Assembly (NCBI GenBank): GCA_026874595.1
Contig: CM049322.1
Span: 59,021,886 to 59,085,885, forward strand
Reading direction: 5' to 3'
DNA from: Sipunculus nudus
Taxonomy: Eukaryota > Annelida > Sipuncula > Golfingiida > Sipunculidae
DNA: 64,000 bases
Below are positions 22,676 to 34,504 of this stretch, in pieces (position 1 is the first letter of the stretch; each line of letters starts with the position of its first letter). Position numbers and translations under genes: made by a program. A model generated the notes under the pieces. It did no database searches and was not told the DNA's origin. It was given only the letters and a program-made list of their open reading frames with translations.

Positions 22676-23611
22676 ATGGATGTTCCACGTTTCAGAACAC
22701 TGTACAGATTTGCCTGTGCTATAGTGCTGGTAATTATAATGTGTGTGGTGTTCATGCGGATTACAGAATCAAGATTGCAAACGAAAGGTCTCCCTGGGCA
22801 TCCTAAACTGCTTCTGTTTAACAAAAATCTTTGCCTGGAGGACACAAAGTTCTTTATGTTTATTTACACATCATCAGAAAACAGAGACCGCAGGGATATT
22901 ATACGCAACCAATTTGTCAGCAGAGTTATCAAAGGAAAATGGAAACTTCAGACGGTTTTTATAATGGGTTTGAAGAATGGTATAACCACACCTGGTATCG
23001 TGCCTAGCGACATTTGTGCGGAATATGACATGCACCAAGACCTGATAGTTGCAGATTTTACTGATTCTTATAGAAACCTTAGTTACAAAGGTCTTGCCGC
23101 ATTCAGTTACATTACCCGATTCTGTGCGAATCTTAAATACGTCATCAAGACGGACGATGATGTCGTAGTTAATGTAAAATTAATAGTGAGGTTGCTAGAA
23201 ACAAAATACGAGGGAACCAGAAGAAGTATTTTTGGACATTTTATTCCCCCTTATCCTCCGATAATATGTCCAGATTATCCAAAGTGGTGCGTTAATAAGA
23301 CAAGCTACCACAGGAAGCTTCATCCCCCTTACATGTCCGGGGTTGGTATAGTTTTTACAGCTGATATCATACGCAATCTGTACGAGGCAAGCTTTGAGAT
23401 ACCTGTTTTTCCCGTTGATGACATTTATATATCTGGCCTGCTTCCTGAAAAAGTTGGCAATATAAAGATGGTGGACTGGAAAAATATCATCCAAGGATCA
23501 GGCCCTGATAATTGTGGCAAATCGAATATCGTTTTTACACATACAGTTGGGAACAGGAGAAATACATTGAAGGATTGCTGGACAAAACTGCAAAATATTG
23601 TGAACAATTAG
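22676..23611 (+). CDS. GT31 beta-1,3-glycosyltransferase, copy A
   Basis: Intact, intronless 311-residue frame. It predicts a type II Golgi membrane protein: short cytosolic tail, a membrane segment at about residues 9-27, a short stem, then a Galactosyl_T (GT31) catalytic domain. Visible family marks are RRDIIR at the start of the domain, DFTDSYRNLSYKG, the metal/UDP-sugar binding DDD at residues 160-162, the KWCVNKTSYHRK...PPYMSG stretch, and VDDIYISG at 247-254, equivalent to the ED-x-Y-x-G block. The usual role is transfer of Gal or GlcNAc from the UDP-sugar in beta-1,3 linkage; the substrate cannot be told. ATG at 22676 directly precedes the membrane segment. The TW usually following IIR is NQ here. 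Paralogue at 29246. Confidence 0.9.
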   Translation: MDVPRFRTLYRFACAIVLVIIMCVVFMRITESRLQTKGLPGHPKLLLFNKNLCLEDTKFFMFIYTSSENRDRRDIIRNQFVSRVIKGKWKLQTVFIMGLKNGITTPGIVPSDICAEYDMHQDLIVADFTDSYRNLSYKGLAAFSYITRFCANLKYVIKTDDDVVVNVKLIVRLLETKYEGTRRSIFGHFIPPYPPIICPDYPKWCVNKTSYHRKLHPPYMSGVGIVFTADIIRNLYEASFEIPVFPVDDIYISGLLPEKVGNIKMVDWKNIIQGSGPDNCGKSNIVFTHTVGNRRNTLKDCWTKLQNIVNN

Positions 23612-23924
23612 ATGAACAGAACGTATTGTTTGATAGGTATGTGTACACGTTTCTTGATAATAGGAACTATATGTAAATCGGAACTGCCACATGACTGTAT
23701 ATATAGAATACTTAGGTGCCCCTGCAATTGCTTCCTCTGATTTTCCGAAGGAACATTCCCGTTGTAAAGATAAAGATTACACGTAAACAGAATATTGGCC
23801 ATACTAATATTCTAATTAATTGACTTAAGTCTCCCGAAGCAAAGATTAGAACTGAAGATAAAGCGTTCCATAGCTTTAAATGTGAAGACAAATAATTTGG
23901 TTTCATCAAGGTGGCAGTTTCATA
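23612..23924 (+). other. 3' flank of GT31 copy A
   Basis: The first ~60 bp after the stop resemble the flank of copy B (ttataggtatatgtac-like), so the duplication extends past the stop. No AATAAA close by; the LINE fragment interrupts the flank. Confidence 0.5.
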
Positions 23925-23929
23925 AACTG

Positions 23930-25240
23930 TTCCGGTAGGCATTGACCTCAGTGCAGCATTCGACAAAGAAGATCATACAGTGTTACTTGATGTACTATGT
24001 AAAATTAAACTTGTTCATGACTTATTTCATCAAAGAAGATCATACAGTGTTACTTGATGTACTATGTAACTTGTTCATGACTTATTTCATCCCCAGGGAA
24101 ATGTGAAGAAAATGCAGGCATTGACTATTCCAATTAATACCACCTCGCATTTCATGCTCCACAAGGTTTTTGCGCTGGCCCTTACCTTTTTTGACATATT
24201 CAGGTACACTTAAGGAAATCATACTAAAGACTATTTATTTATATGGTATTGAGGAATGCCTAGGTTACCGGGAATTATCCAACATAGTCAAAATACGTCA
24301 AGACTAAAAGTATACGCTTTATGACGCGAACAGATAGATGGTGGCAAATAGATTAAGAATGAACAACTCAAAGACAAGATTCGTTATTTTTTTCCATCCA
24401 GGAGGGTGCTTAATAATTCGAAGTGGAAAATACCTAACGTTAGGAGTTTTTTTATTAGGTCCCAGTCTGTAATACACCTCGGTGTACAACTGGAAAATGA
24501 GTTTAAATCCTAGATACACATCGCATCCACCTGCCCGTCTATCATGCTTTTTGAGGTATGAAAGCATGTAAAATATTAATGTCTGCATAAGTATTATCAC
24601 ATTTATATTTGCAAATTCAATTCTTAGTGGATTACCAGAGTGTACTATTCACAAATTACAAGCAGTGCGAAATATTACCGCCAGCATGACCCTCAATAGA
24701 TGTTTATAGTTTGTACCACACAGAGGCCCAAGGAGATGTACTGGCTACCATTGAATATAGGATAAAACTCAAAGTGTTTGTATTGGTGTTTAAATGTATC
24801 AAGGAAAACACAGCAGGCTGTCCGATAGATAGTTTGCATACATATAAGCCTATACCATACACATACATATAAATCTGGACCTGTTTTAAGACCAAGTGTT
24901 AATATTGCAACTATCTTTCACACCCCTTTTTGCTTCTTGAAGACTTCTTCTCAAAGGTAATTCAGTGTTGCTGGTCGAAGCTGTGAAATTTAAAACCGAT
25001 GTGATACTATAGGCAATTTTAAGAAATGTCTTGAGACAAAGTATATTTGTCTTATATGATATATTTAATACTTTCAAGTGCAATTTTGTACCGTCTTATT
25101 ATTTTTTATCCACATGTCAATTTCTAAAGTGATATATAAATTTTTTTATGATGGCTATCGTGTGCTTTTAGCTATTAATTGTAAAGCGCAAAAAAAGACT
25201 GAAATGTGTTGAGATTTAGCGCAATATAAAAGAAATACGT
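23930..25240 (+). mobile_element. CR1/L2-like LINE fragment, 5'-truncated, decayed
   Basis: The + strand begins at the RT box VGIDLSAAFDKEDH, then a degraded PQG-FCAGP box near 24165 and VANRLRMNNSKTRFVIF at 24330-24385. VIHLGVQLENEFK lies near 24470, LSGLPECTIHKLQAVRN near 24630-24680, and IEYRIKLKVFVLVFKCIKE at 24750. The 3' end carries the hallmark of this group, ttgtaaagcgc followed by agcgcaatataaa at about 25180-25230. Many stops. A ~55 bp internal duplication at about 23975-24090 repeats part of the first RT box. Confidence 0.85.
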
Positions 25241-25339
25241 TTGCATTAAATATTTTAGGAAAAGGTTAGGTTTATATTTTGATATCACATAAGCGTTAGG
25301 TTCATCCGAATTAACACTCCTACCTTTTTGTTTCTACGG

Positions 25340-25678
25340 TTCTGTAAATTATTATAGCGTTTCTCAACCCCCCTTCCGATTTAGCGCATAGGGCGGGGGT
25401 CCCCGACTTCCTCCACTTTTATGCTCGAGCGCCATCTTTTCTCTTTAGTCTTGTTCTGTAAATTATTATAGCGTTTCTCAACCCCCTTCCGATGTAGCGC
25501 CTAGGGCGGGGGTTCCCGACTTCTTCCACTATTATGCTCGAGCGCCATCTTTTCTCTTTAGTCTCGTTCTGTAAATTATTATAGCGTTTCTCAACCCCCT
25601 TCCGATGAAGCGCCTAGGGCGGGGGTCCCCGACTTCCTCCACTATTATGCTCGAGCGCCATCTTTTCTCTTAAGTCTT
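25340..25678. repeat. GC-rich tandem repeat, ~113 bp x3
   Basis: Units start at 25340, 25454 and 25567 (ttctgtaaattattatagcg). Each contains cctagggcggggg or a close variant, ccccgacttc, and ctcgagcgccatcttttctc. Copies are nearly identical, with one-base length changes. Markedly richer in G and C than the surroundings. No open frame across units. Confidence 0.9.
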
Positions 25679-26659
25679 TTTGGTAGTTTAGGCTAAGACT
25701 TATATACCTAAAGTCTAATGGTTACATTTTTTCTCAGCTAAAACTTATGCTGGTAATATCTGAATAATATTTATATAACTGCCTTTCAAAACCGAGCAAA
25801 AGAGTAGGCCCTTTACATCTCCAGCACTATTATACAATTTTGATTTTTAAAATTAGAATGCTTAGGAATATAATGTACAATTTTCATTTGCCTTCTGTAT
25901 CTTTCTGTCAATGATATCATACGTAAAAAGATATTTGACCCTTAAATCCTGGGTTATACTATACTTTAGGAGGATGTTGAAACAATCAAACAATCAAATA
26001 CCCTGTGTCTTACTCCTGGTCAAACAAAATCTTTAAACGACCAGAAAAAATTGATTTGAATAAAAATAAGATTTGAATTGAGGGAGAGGATCTCAAAGCG
26101 TAGTGTCATGTACTCTAAGATGAGCACTCCCGATGGATACCACTAGGATTCGCCGAGTTGGACTCTCAATAAAGAATGTTCAGACTATTCCTGTTAATGA
26201 TCTGACATGAATCATTATTTTTTCCTTCCTCTGACAGGTTAACCCAGAATACCAGTATTTAGACCAGTGGTAAGCGTGGGAGAATTATCCGGAAAGAAAA
26301 TTTTCATTCCAATTTCAATTTCAAATGTTCACTAAAAACTCTTTTTTATAGTCTCTGTTGAAAAAAACGTTCTAAACCAAATACATGGTATTGGTAGAAA
26401 CCTGATGCACGAATGAGATTCTTGGGTCATACCTGGTCAAGAATCGGATTGAGATCATGTCTAGCGTTCAACTGATTTTATACCTGGAGCTTGGAATAAC
26501 TTTAGTCAGATGTAAAGTTATGTCAAGACCATCTGTAGCAGTATCGATAGTTGTGCAAATGCTATTATATCACACTCAGGAGATAAAGTTATGTCAGGAT
26601 CAACTGCAGCTGCATTATCGATGTCAGTACACTTTTTATTATTTTAAACTTTTTATATC
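25679..26659. other. Unassigned AT-rich sequence
   Basis: No gene or repeat recognised; the 69-codon frame at 26457 is repetitive within itself (aagttatgtcaag...) and lacks a domain. Confidence 0.4.
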
Positions 26660-27213
26660 CACATAGCTACATCACTTGCATTACAATGAGAAGGAAACAT
26701 GTGGGTTGGTCTTTTTTACCAGGAGACTGATCAATTATATATGAATACACCGCCAGCTCCGGTGAATAACCCAGATGTTTTAAGCACACGCCTTAGAATT
26801 CATCAGTAACACTCGTATAAAAACTGATCTTTACCTGCAAACAAAATGGTAAGTAGCAGGCTGGAAGTTATTGTATCCCAAAATATCTTGTCGTGGTACC
26901 ACTCGAAAATATGAATTTGTCGGGTACTGCTTGTTTCTCATATTTCACTTGCCAGGAATGGACAAGGCAACATAGGTCGTTGTTAGCCTTTTGTGTTTCG
27001 CGGCCATATATATATTTAGCTTAACCGATTGTCGGGAGTCATAACATATTCAGGACAACAACAAAATATTGACAAACAAATTATTAATAGAGATATTTTA
27101 GCTTTAGTTTGGGGTTGGTGATATTTACTTGTGGCGTCTGGGATATCAAGTGTCAGCTAATATGGTGTTTGTGTATATGGAAGGGTGTCTAGTCTGCCCT
27201 GAATTCAACATAT
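26660..27213. repeat. Upstream conserved block, copy B
   Basis: Second copy of the block at 18535-19062, same orientation, about 2.0 kb before GT31 gene B. It ends just before a TA microsatellite. Confidence 0.85.
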
Positions 27214-27281
27214 ATGTATATTCACACAGGAATAAAACAAAGTATTTATTGTTATGGTTTTATATGTATGTCAGTAAATGC

Positions 27282-27338
<57 letters not shown>
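27282..27338. repeat. (TA)n microsatellite
   Basis: TA repeats with one TTTA break. Confidence 0.95.
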
Positions 27339-27339
<1 letters not shown>

Positions 27340-27340
<1 letters not shown>

Positions 27341-29245
27341 TGATTATTTAAACTTATATTTAATATGTATAAATTTGAATTTACTTCTTCTGGGTTATTT
27401 CCTTTCATTTACAATTTTAATGCATAAATTATAAACTGTCTCAAGTTCATTTTCTTATTATATTTTATTTATTTTTATTATTATTTTAATGTTATTCACA
27501 TATTCCTTTGTCACATTGTTATATATTTTGTTACTTGAATTACTGTTTGATATATGAACGTACGGAACAACGGGCCTGCGGCCTCTTAGTTCACAATGAA
27601 ATATTCATCTCTTCATTGATAGTACCCTTATCATATGCTAGATGGCGCCAAGTTGCGTTTATGGGGATCCGGGAATAAATGTTCCGAGTACTATTCGAGG
27701 TCAATTATTTAGACTCCGCCCAAAAGATTTAGACTCCGCCAACACGATGCTTACAGAAATTCACTGCCTCCGGTAGATCAACTTTATAGACAAAGCTTTC
27801 GTTTTTTCGTGACCTAACTAAAATTCGAAGGGTTTGATGTTCATATATGTTCGACTATTGCACTTTTGGTGTACGTGGTTACCCTGGCAAAAAATAATCT
27901 GTCACCAGTGTATGTCAGTTACCACGCATCTTAATAGTGCCACAGCAAAATCTTAGACTGTGGAAATCTTTGTTCTTATATTATTGCTACTTTTACAGAT
28001 ATCGACGAAAGTGGAATATTATATCAAGGGTTGTCCTAATTACATAATAAATTTCACATTGGTCATCTGTTAATGTGACATCTTTATTATGTTTGTTTGT
28101 GGTGAGATTAAACTTTTGTCGAGCAATTAAATATTTTAAGCTGACAATCATTTATAAAAATATTTATGCTGATTAAACTTACTTACTTAATGGGACAACC
28201 ATTTTACGTTTTATGCTAAATTAAATATGCTATTGAACTTTGATGTCATGATGTAAAAACAGCTGAAATTTTGGATAAATGCGTAATACTAATATCCGTA
28301 TTTACTCAGCAAAATAAACGTGTATACCGTTGGGGATACCCCTAAATGCATAGTATACATGGAGTTCTGTATCCTCAGAAATCGTGTTTACATTTCACCT
28401 GGTGATAAGAGGCCCTAACGATCGGCATAAGGCTATGGACCCCGCTGCCTGAGCACCTAGCCCTATTTCCCTTAATACTGCTCCACGAATCTTGAAATCC
28501 ACATAAAGATAGACTAAAACAATTTAAATACTAGTTCATCTTAATCAATGAAATGATGATAAAAGATTTCTATTTCCTAGTCAAGATATGCCAAAACAGT
28601 GATTATTTAAGATAATGTTAACCGATGATGTAATTATGATCATATTTAGCAATAATTGGTACTTGTCATATTCAACCTGAAAATATAATGATATGTGTCA
28701 TAAATAAAAAGAAAAAGGATTTCCTTTGAACTTCTGGTCGGATTCTACTTAGCCATGACTTGGTGACCAGTTAGATTTATTAACATGTATGAGACATCCA
28801 TGTCTTCATAAAAAGGAAACATGTCATAATTAGTTTCCTCTCATCCTTCACATTTTGTTTTACTATTATGGATTTCTAGCAGGAGAGACGATGCTTGGAT
28901 ACCGTAAAGAATCATTAATCATGTTAGATAATAATTAACTGGCCAATGGCTTGGCTTGGCACTGAGTTTCAGTTTTAATGTTTGTGAACCTTAACTGTCA
29001 ATCGGGCTAGTTTGAATCTGATATTTGTATAGTGCAGACAAATCACATTTGGTCGGTAACTTCAGGTCAGTGAAATGAAGTGTCACCATATGGTTATGGT
29101 ATATGGTATATGGTAAATATAGAGTCGCTCTCGTGATAAACGTGCATTTAAGTAAATTTAATGTAATGAGGGAGGAGGAAAGCTATCAATAGGGTCTCCG
29201 TGGTCTTTTGCGCCGCGTCTCATATTCTTAACTTCCTATACGGAA
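27340..29245. other. Unassigned sequence upstream of GT31 copy B
   Basis: No gene found. The stretch at 27560-27600 (gggcctgcggcctcttagttcacaa, interrupted) resembles 33005-33045 and may be the end of a dispersed element. A stretch at 28935-28975 resembles 54930-54970. Confidence 0.4.
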
Positions 29246-30247
29246 GTGATGCTTTCTCCTCGTCTAACCAAAATGTTTATTCCTCGTATCGGATACCTGT
29301 ACAGATATGCCTTTGCTGTACTGGTGGTAATTATGGTATTTGTAGTGACCATGCGGATTATAAAATCAAGAAGGAATATAGAAGAACAAAAAAAGTATGT
29401 CATACCTCAGGGTACGTCTGTCGAAAATGACGAACTCCCCGGTCATCCTAAACTGCTTCTGTTTAACAAAAATCTTTGCCTGGAGGACACAGAGTTCTTT
29501 ATGTTCATTTATACATCAAGCAAAAGTAGAGACCGCAGAGACATTATACGCAACCAATCTCTAAGCAGAGTTATAAAGGGAAAAGGGAAACTGCAGCTGG
29601 TATTTATAATGGGTTTGAAGAATAGTACAGCCACACCTGGTATCGTGCCTAGTGCCATTCATGAGGAATTTGATATGCGCAAAGACCTAATAGTTGCAGA
29701 TTTTATTGATTCTTATAGAAACCTGAGTTACAAAGGTCTTGCTGCTTTCAGTTACATTACACACTTCTGCGCGAATCTTAAATACGTCATCAAAACGGAC
29801 GACGATGTCGTTGTTAATGTAAAATTAATAGTGAGGTTGCTGGAATCAAAATACAAGGAAACCAGAAGAACTATTTTTGGACATTTTATTCCGCCTTACC
29901 CTCCATATATATGTCCTGATAAACCAAAATGGTGCGTTAATAAGACAAGCTATCCCCGGAAGCTTCACCCGCCTTACATGTCTGGGGTTGGTATAGTTTT
30001 TACTGCTGATATCATACGCAATCTGTACGAGGCCAGCTTTGAAATATCTGTTTTTCCCGTTGATGACATTTATATATCAGGCCTGCTTGCTGAAAAGGCT
30101 GGCAATATAAAGATGGTGGACTGGAAACATATCATCCAAGGATCAGGCCCTGATAACTGTGGTAAACCGAATATCGTTTTTACACATACAGTTGGGAACA
30201 GAAGAAATACATTGAAGGATTGCTGGACAAAACTGCAAATCTTGTGA
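29246..30247 (+). CDS. GT31 beta-1,3-glycosyltransferase, copy B
   Basis: Intact, intronless 333-residue frame, paralogue of copy A in the same orientation 6.6 kb away. It has the same layout: tail, membrane segment (about residues 19-36 from this start), longer stem, then the GT31 domain with RRDIIR, DFIDSYRNLSYKG, DDD at 185-187, KWCVNKTSYPRK, and VDDIYISG. The stem has about 15 extra residues (around EEQKKYVIPQG) absent from copy A. Two starts are possible: Met1 at 29246, or Met10 at 29273, which aligns with the Met of copy A and has A at -3. The catalytic halves are nearly identical; the ends differ. A candidate AATAAA lies at 30727-30732. Confidence 0.9.
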   Translation: MMLSPRLTKMFIPRIGYLYRYAFAVLVVIMVFVVTMRIIKSRRNIEEQKKYVIPQGTSVENDELPGHPKLLLFNKNLCLEDTEFFMFIYTSSKSRDRRDIIRNQSLSRVIKGKGKLQLVFIMGLKNSTATPGIVPSAIHEEFDMRKDLIVADFIDSYRNLSYKGLAAFSYITHFCANLKYVIKTDDDVVVNVKLIVRLLESKYKETRRTIFGHFIPPYPPYICPDKPKWCVNKTSYPRKLHPPYMSGVGIVFTADIIRNLYEASFEISVFPVDDIYISGLLAEKAGNIKMVDWKHIIQGSGPDNCGKPNIVFTHTVGNRRNTLKDCWTKLQIL

Positions 30248-30726
30248 GAAACTAGGAGGACAGAAAGAATTTGCCTTATAGGTATATGTACATATTTTGA
30301 AAAGATGTATCGTGTTAATAAGAACAGTCACTCGACTAAGTGTATAGCAAGTTAATAATTTACCTATTATTCTGTTAAATGAATATGATAAAAAAAAATT
30401 TCCAATGAAAGCCACATAATCAAGTTATTCAATATTTTTTTAAATATCACATTCTCTATTTATACAAATATATTGTTTGAGGATTCGATATTTAAAGAAA
30501 ATTTTTCCTTGAGGTGTTATGTAAGATGATTTTGGCATATTTGAATTCATACAATTTCGAAAAAGAGTGATTAAAATCCAAACTTTCCGGTTCAGAAAAT
30601 GAAATTAACAGTTAATTAAGTACGTTTGTGATATTCATGTTATATAAATAAGCATCATTTTAACGTATCTTTCGTAAAAGACTGTTTTAAATGATAATCA
30701 TTGTATATAAAAAAAACATTTTATTT

Positions 30727-30732
30727 AATAAA
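30727..30732 (+). terminator. Candidate polyadenylation signal of GT31 copy B
   Basis: AATAAA about 480 bp past the stop codon. Others (for example in caaaataaaaag near 30955) are possible. Confidence 0.35.
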
Positions 30733-31561
30733 CTCCTTCTTCTGTGTTAGTCAGGAACAAACACGACACATCATTTTGTCACTAAGGTTCATCTATTTTG
30801 TTCTAATCAAACACTAGCATGGTATGAAAAGTCATCTGTTTGGCATGTGTTGTTTACGTAAACGAAATGTCCTATATATGTAAAATATACATGTTTGTGT
30901 ATAAAGTACGCTGAGGATTAGAGTTTTGCCAATTGTTTTGGATCATGACCTTCAAAATAAAAAGAGCGAGGCCCCAAGGAAAGCCTACTAAAAAGCCTTA
31001 ACCCTACAATTTTTAACAAATTTCCATTAAATGAATATATACATGTGACATGTTTATCTGCTTTTATTATTCTTTTATTTTTTGTGTTACGGTACAAATT
31101 AATCTTTTATGTGAGCTTTTTTAGAAGGCGTTTTCCATTTATCGTTATGACTATTATATTTGCTATCGAAAAGGGTCTATGAGTCTGGCTTTATATATAT
31201 ATACATATATATAAGACAGGGAGGGGTTAGTCTCGAGGGGAAAAGTATGTGCTGATCGCCGGATATTTACAGTGAAAAGTCAAGTCGTTGTTTAATCCTT
31301 TTATGTGCATACGTAGGGTATGAATGTGCTTTTGTTCGGATGTGAATCTGTCTTTGCTGGAGGGAATGTTACCTTAAAGGATGGTGCATGTTAAATCTCG
31401 GTGAGAATGGTTGGATTTGTTGAAATGTGCGGCTACGGGGAATCTGGGAGTGTTGTCGCGGATTTTTTTTTTGTGGTTGTTCATTCTGAACCTTGGGCAA
31501 CAAGGGTAAACATATATTATTTTCTTTTGGATTTTGATATACATGTTTACTTCAAGATGTT

Positions 31562-31563
<2 letters not shown>
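30733..31563. other. Unassigned AT-rich sequence
   Basis: No gene or repeat recognised apart from short TA steps at 31195-31213. Confidence 0.4.

Positions 31564-31630
<67 letters not shown>
31564..31630. repeat. (TA)n microsatellite
   Basis: About 67 bp of TA repeats. Confidence 0.95.
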
Positions 31631-31632
<2 letters not shown>

Positions 31633-32269
31633 AGGTTAAACGATAATGAAAGGCAAGAATGGACAGGTAACTAGAAAGTAATGGAAGATTGAAAACATAT
31701 ACATTCCTTAAAAGTTTATTAAACATTAAATTATATTTATCAGCAGTTCCACATGAGATGTATGGAATTAGTTGTGTAGGATTTAGAGCATCCCACGGTT
31801 TAGAAATAGAAGTTGGTCAGCGCACGAAAATAGCCCGGGAAGTGAGAAGTTTTAAATATTTAGTGGTATTTAGTTGTTAATATGGAGAATCTTATATTGA
31901 AGATAGGTACCATTTTGTTATAAAACGTCTTTTATATTTAAATAAGAAGAAAGTATCTTTCTGAAGTTAAGAATATGTCTTTCATCTCCTTAATGTCTAC
32001 AATAGACTATGTCACAATTAACAAACTTGCAGATATGTATGTCTTGCTTTTGTTAAAAGAGAGTAATTTCTAAATGATGCAATATACCAGTAATAATGAA
32101 TTTTTTCTTTTGTATCATTTCAGTTTATATTGTCATTAAACTTATGTTCTATGTATTAATCATTGACTTAAATCATTTTTGTGAAACAAAAATACGGTTA
32201 AAGTTGGCATCATCTATGTTCTTAAGAAGATATTGTTACAATAACATAAACGTGTTGTATTATACTAGT

Positions 32270-32690
32270 TAATACTAGAGAAGTTTTGTTCAATTGATCA
32301 TTCAGAAATTTTACTTGGGGTCTTGTATAACTTCAAACCATATAATATTTCAAATATAAATGCATGAAAGCTATTTCTCATGACATATTTAAATTACATT
32401 ATTTGTAAGTGAATTAATTATTACTGGTAAAATAGTATAATTTCTAATTTTTTAAAATTCATTGTTGCATCGCTAGTTAATAACAGTTAATTTTTGTTCA
32501 ATTTGTCATTCATGTATTTGACTTGGAATCTATATAACTTCAAATCCTATCAAGTTTCTAAATATATGTAATGAAAGCTATTTTTCATGACATATTCAAA
32601 GTACTTTATCCGTATGTCAAATAATTGTTATTGGCAAAATTGTTTTATTTCTGATATATATATATATATATATATATTTTTCAATTTCAT
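32270..32690. repeat. Diverged ~208 bp tandem duplication
   Basis: ttgttcaatt-atcattca at 32286 recurs at 32494. Each copy continues through ataacttcaaa, atgaaagctattt and catgacatatt. Noncoding; a TA run follows (32656-32680). Confidence 0.75.
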
Positions 32691-33069
32691 TTTTGCATAT
32701 TCAAATGCATTTTGTATTGATTCTGTTAAACAAGATTGTCAATTAAAACATTCAATAATGCATTATTAAACTCTCATATTAAACTTTGCTAGTTCGTTAT
32801 TACGTGGCTATATACCTTGTTACAGTCTAAATTTATTCAGCTGACAAAAAGGGTATTTCTGTTAATAATTTGTAAATAATCACTGAATATTGTTGAAAAC
32901 TTTAATCTTGTTATTGTATATTTATCTTTAATTTGATTTTTCAGTTACTTTTAGTTTTCACGTGACCAGGTATTATATTATGTATGAATATATGTTGGAT
33001 CTTTTGGCCTGTGGCCTCTATTTTATAATAAAGAAATACTTTTAATTCCCGGAATGTGCGTTCTGTCAA

Positions 33070-33330
33070 ATTATGAAAGGTGCCATGTCAATTTCAAATA
33101 TTTTATTCAAAAGTGGTATATATATATACGAAGGACAAGCAAGATTCCTATCCAAGTGTAGACATAATTGTTACAAGCGTTGTGTCAGAAAAGGTTATGT
33201 TGATTTTTATCTAATGTAAGAACGACTATATATTTGAACATGTAAGAATCGGCTCGTCATCTAACCTGAAAACAACAAAAGAGAAAAGCAGACACAAATC
33301 GTGTGCTCGGGGAAAGCATTTTTGGCGGTA
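33070..33330. repeat. Dispersed repeat copy, mate at 35090-35330
   Basis: Collinear landmarks with 35090-35330: ccatgtcaat, tatatatttgaaca/tatatatttaacaa, ttcatctgact-like, and gaaaagcagac-ca followed by gaggaaagc-like. Function unknown. Confidence 0.6.
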
Positions 33331-33907
33331 TAACAGTAAAACAGTAACTTTATAACAGTAAGAAGCTCAAATTACAGGTTTAAGCAATAGGTAAGGAGAT
33401 AAAGGATGGGGATGATTTAACCAGTATTGTCCTGACCGCATCTATATCTTTGTCTCTGTTTTTCATAAATCGGAAAAATATCTAAAGGGATTATCGTAAC
33501 TTGTCGTAACTTAAACTTAAATAATTGAAGACGACTGGTCGGATTAATACATATTAATGAGTTGCTTATGCATTTGCACATACATTTTTTGTAGTTACAA
33601 TATTAAAATCGACTTCCTCAGAATTCGGAGCTGTTAGATAGCTTGGCGTACAGTAACGGTGCTTTGGTCAGAATACTTAGGCTGACGTAAATAGAACAAG
33701 TGTCATTAAAAGTCAGATCCATAGTATGTATCATTCATTCGGTAGTTTAGGTCATATGACCTGGCAACAATATCCTACATCTGAATTCCTTAAGATTATT
33801 TTTTAAATATTTTTGGTGGAGGTAACCGCCTCCATTATTAAATGCTAACTCAACTAAGTGTATGTACAACTGTAGAATTCCATTCCGCTTTTGGACTATG
33901 TTCCTCT

Positions 33908-33911
<4 letters not shown>

Positions 33912-33961
<50 letters not shown>
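33912..33961. repeat. (TA)n microsatellite
   Basis: TA repeats directly abutting the structured block that follows. Confidence 0.95.
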
Positions 33962-33965
<4 letters not shown>

Positions 33966-34220
33966 GTTAACCAGACCCGGTGACTACTGCACCAGCGGGC
34001 CCTCGGTGCATAATCCTCCCGATTGCGTGGTCATACCACCGAGGAACCCCTGAAAGCCGTTTGTGAGTGAAACACGGCTGTTGCACACAACCATTCCATT
34101 AAGCCTTCAGAGCGATCACCCTGGGTTGGGACGGACAATGTAAAATCTGACTGCCTTGGCTGAGAATCTAATTACCATCCCACGCCTACTGTTCTCTATC
34201 CCTGAGTCACAGGAGCCGGT
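33962..34220. other. Structured GC-richer block with nested inverted repeats
   Basis: AGGGGTT (33962-33968) pairs with AACCCCT (34045-34051). Inside are CCTCGGTG (34001-34008) with CACCGAGG (34037-34044), and an imperfect CCCGGTG/CACC-CGGG hairpin at about 33976-33999. A further GCCGT/ACGGC hairpin lies at 34056-34078. The 90 nt core therefore folds as a three-way junction closed by 7 bp. The - strand has short matches to the tRNA-like sequence (GGTGGTA, GCAATCGGGAGG), so a decayed tRNA-derived SINE is possible. Confidence 0.5.
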
Positions 34221-34439
34221 AAATCCTTAAGATTTAACACGCCACAATATAAATGTATACCAGGTGTCATTTTTTAGCATTAGCACTGTAATAATACATT
34301 TTATAATACTATATTTTGATATAGAAGGCCGTTTGTTTGATCTAGATAACCAAACCAAAACAGCCATTTATGTTTTACAAGCTGATTAACTAAGAAACAA
34401 ATTATGAACAATTTCCATAACCTATAGACTTTGAGTATA

Positions 34440-34441
34440 AG

Positions 34442-34486
<45 letters not shown>

Positions 34487-34504
34487 ATATATATATATAT
34501 ATAT
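34440..34504. repeat. (TA)n microsatellite
   Basis: Interrupted TA repeats. Confidence 0.95.

Noticed and set aside
23195-23966. - strand frames over and after GT31 copy A
   Set aside because: Antisense to an intact gene; no domain.
24319-24600. 93-codon - strand frame
   Set aside because: Antisense to the CR1/L2-like LINE fragment on the + strand.
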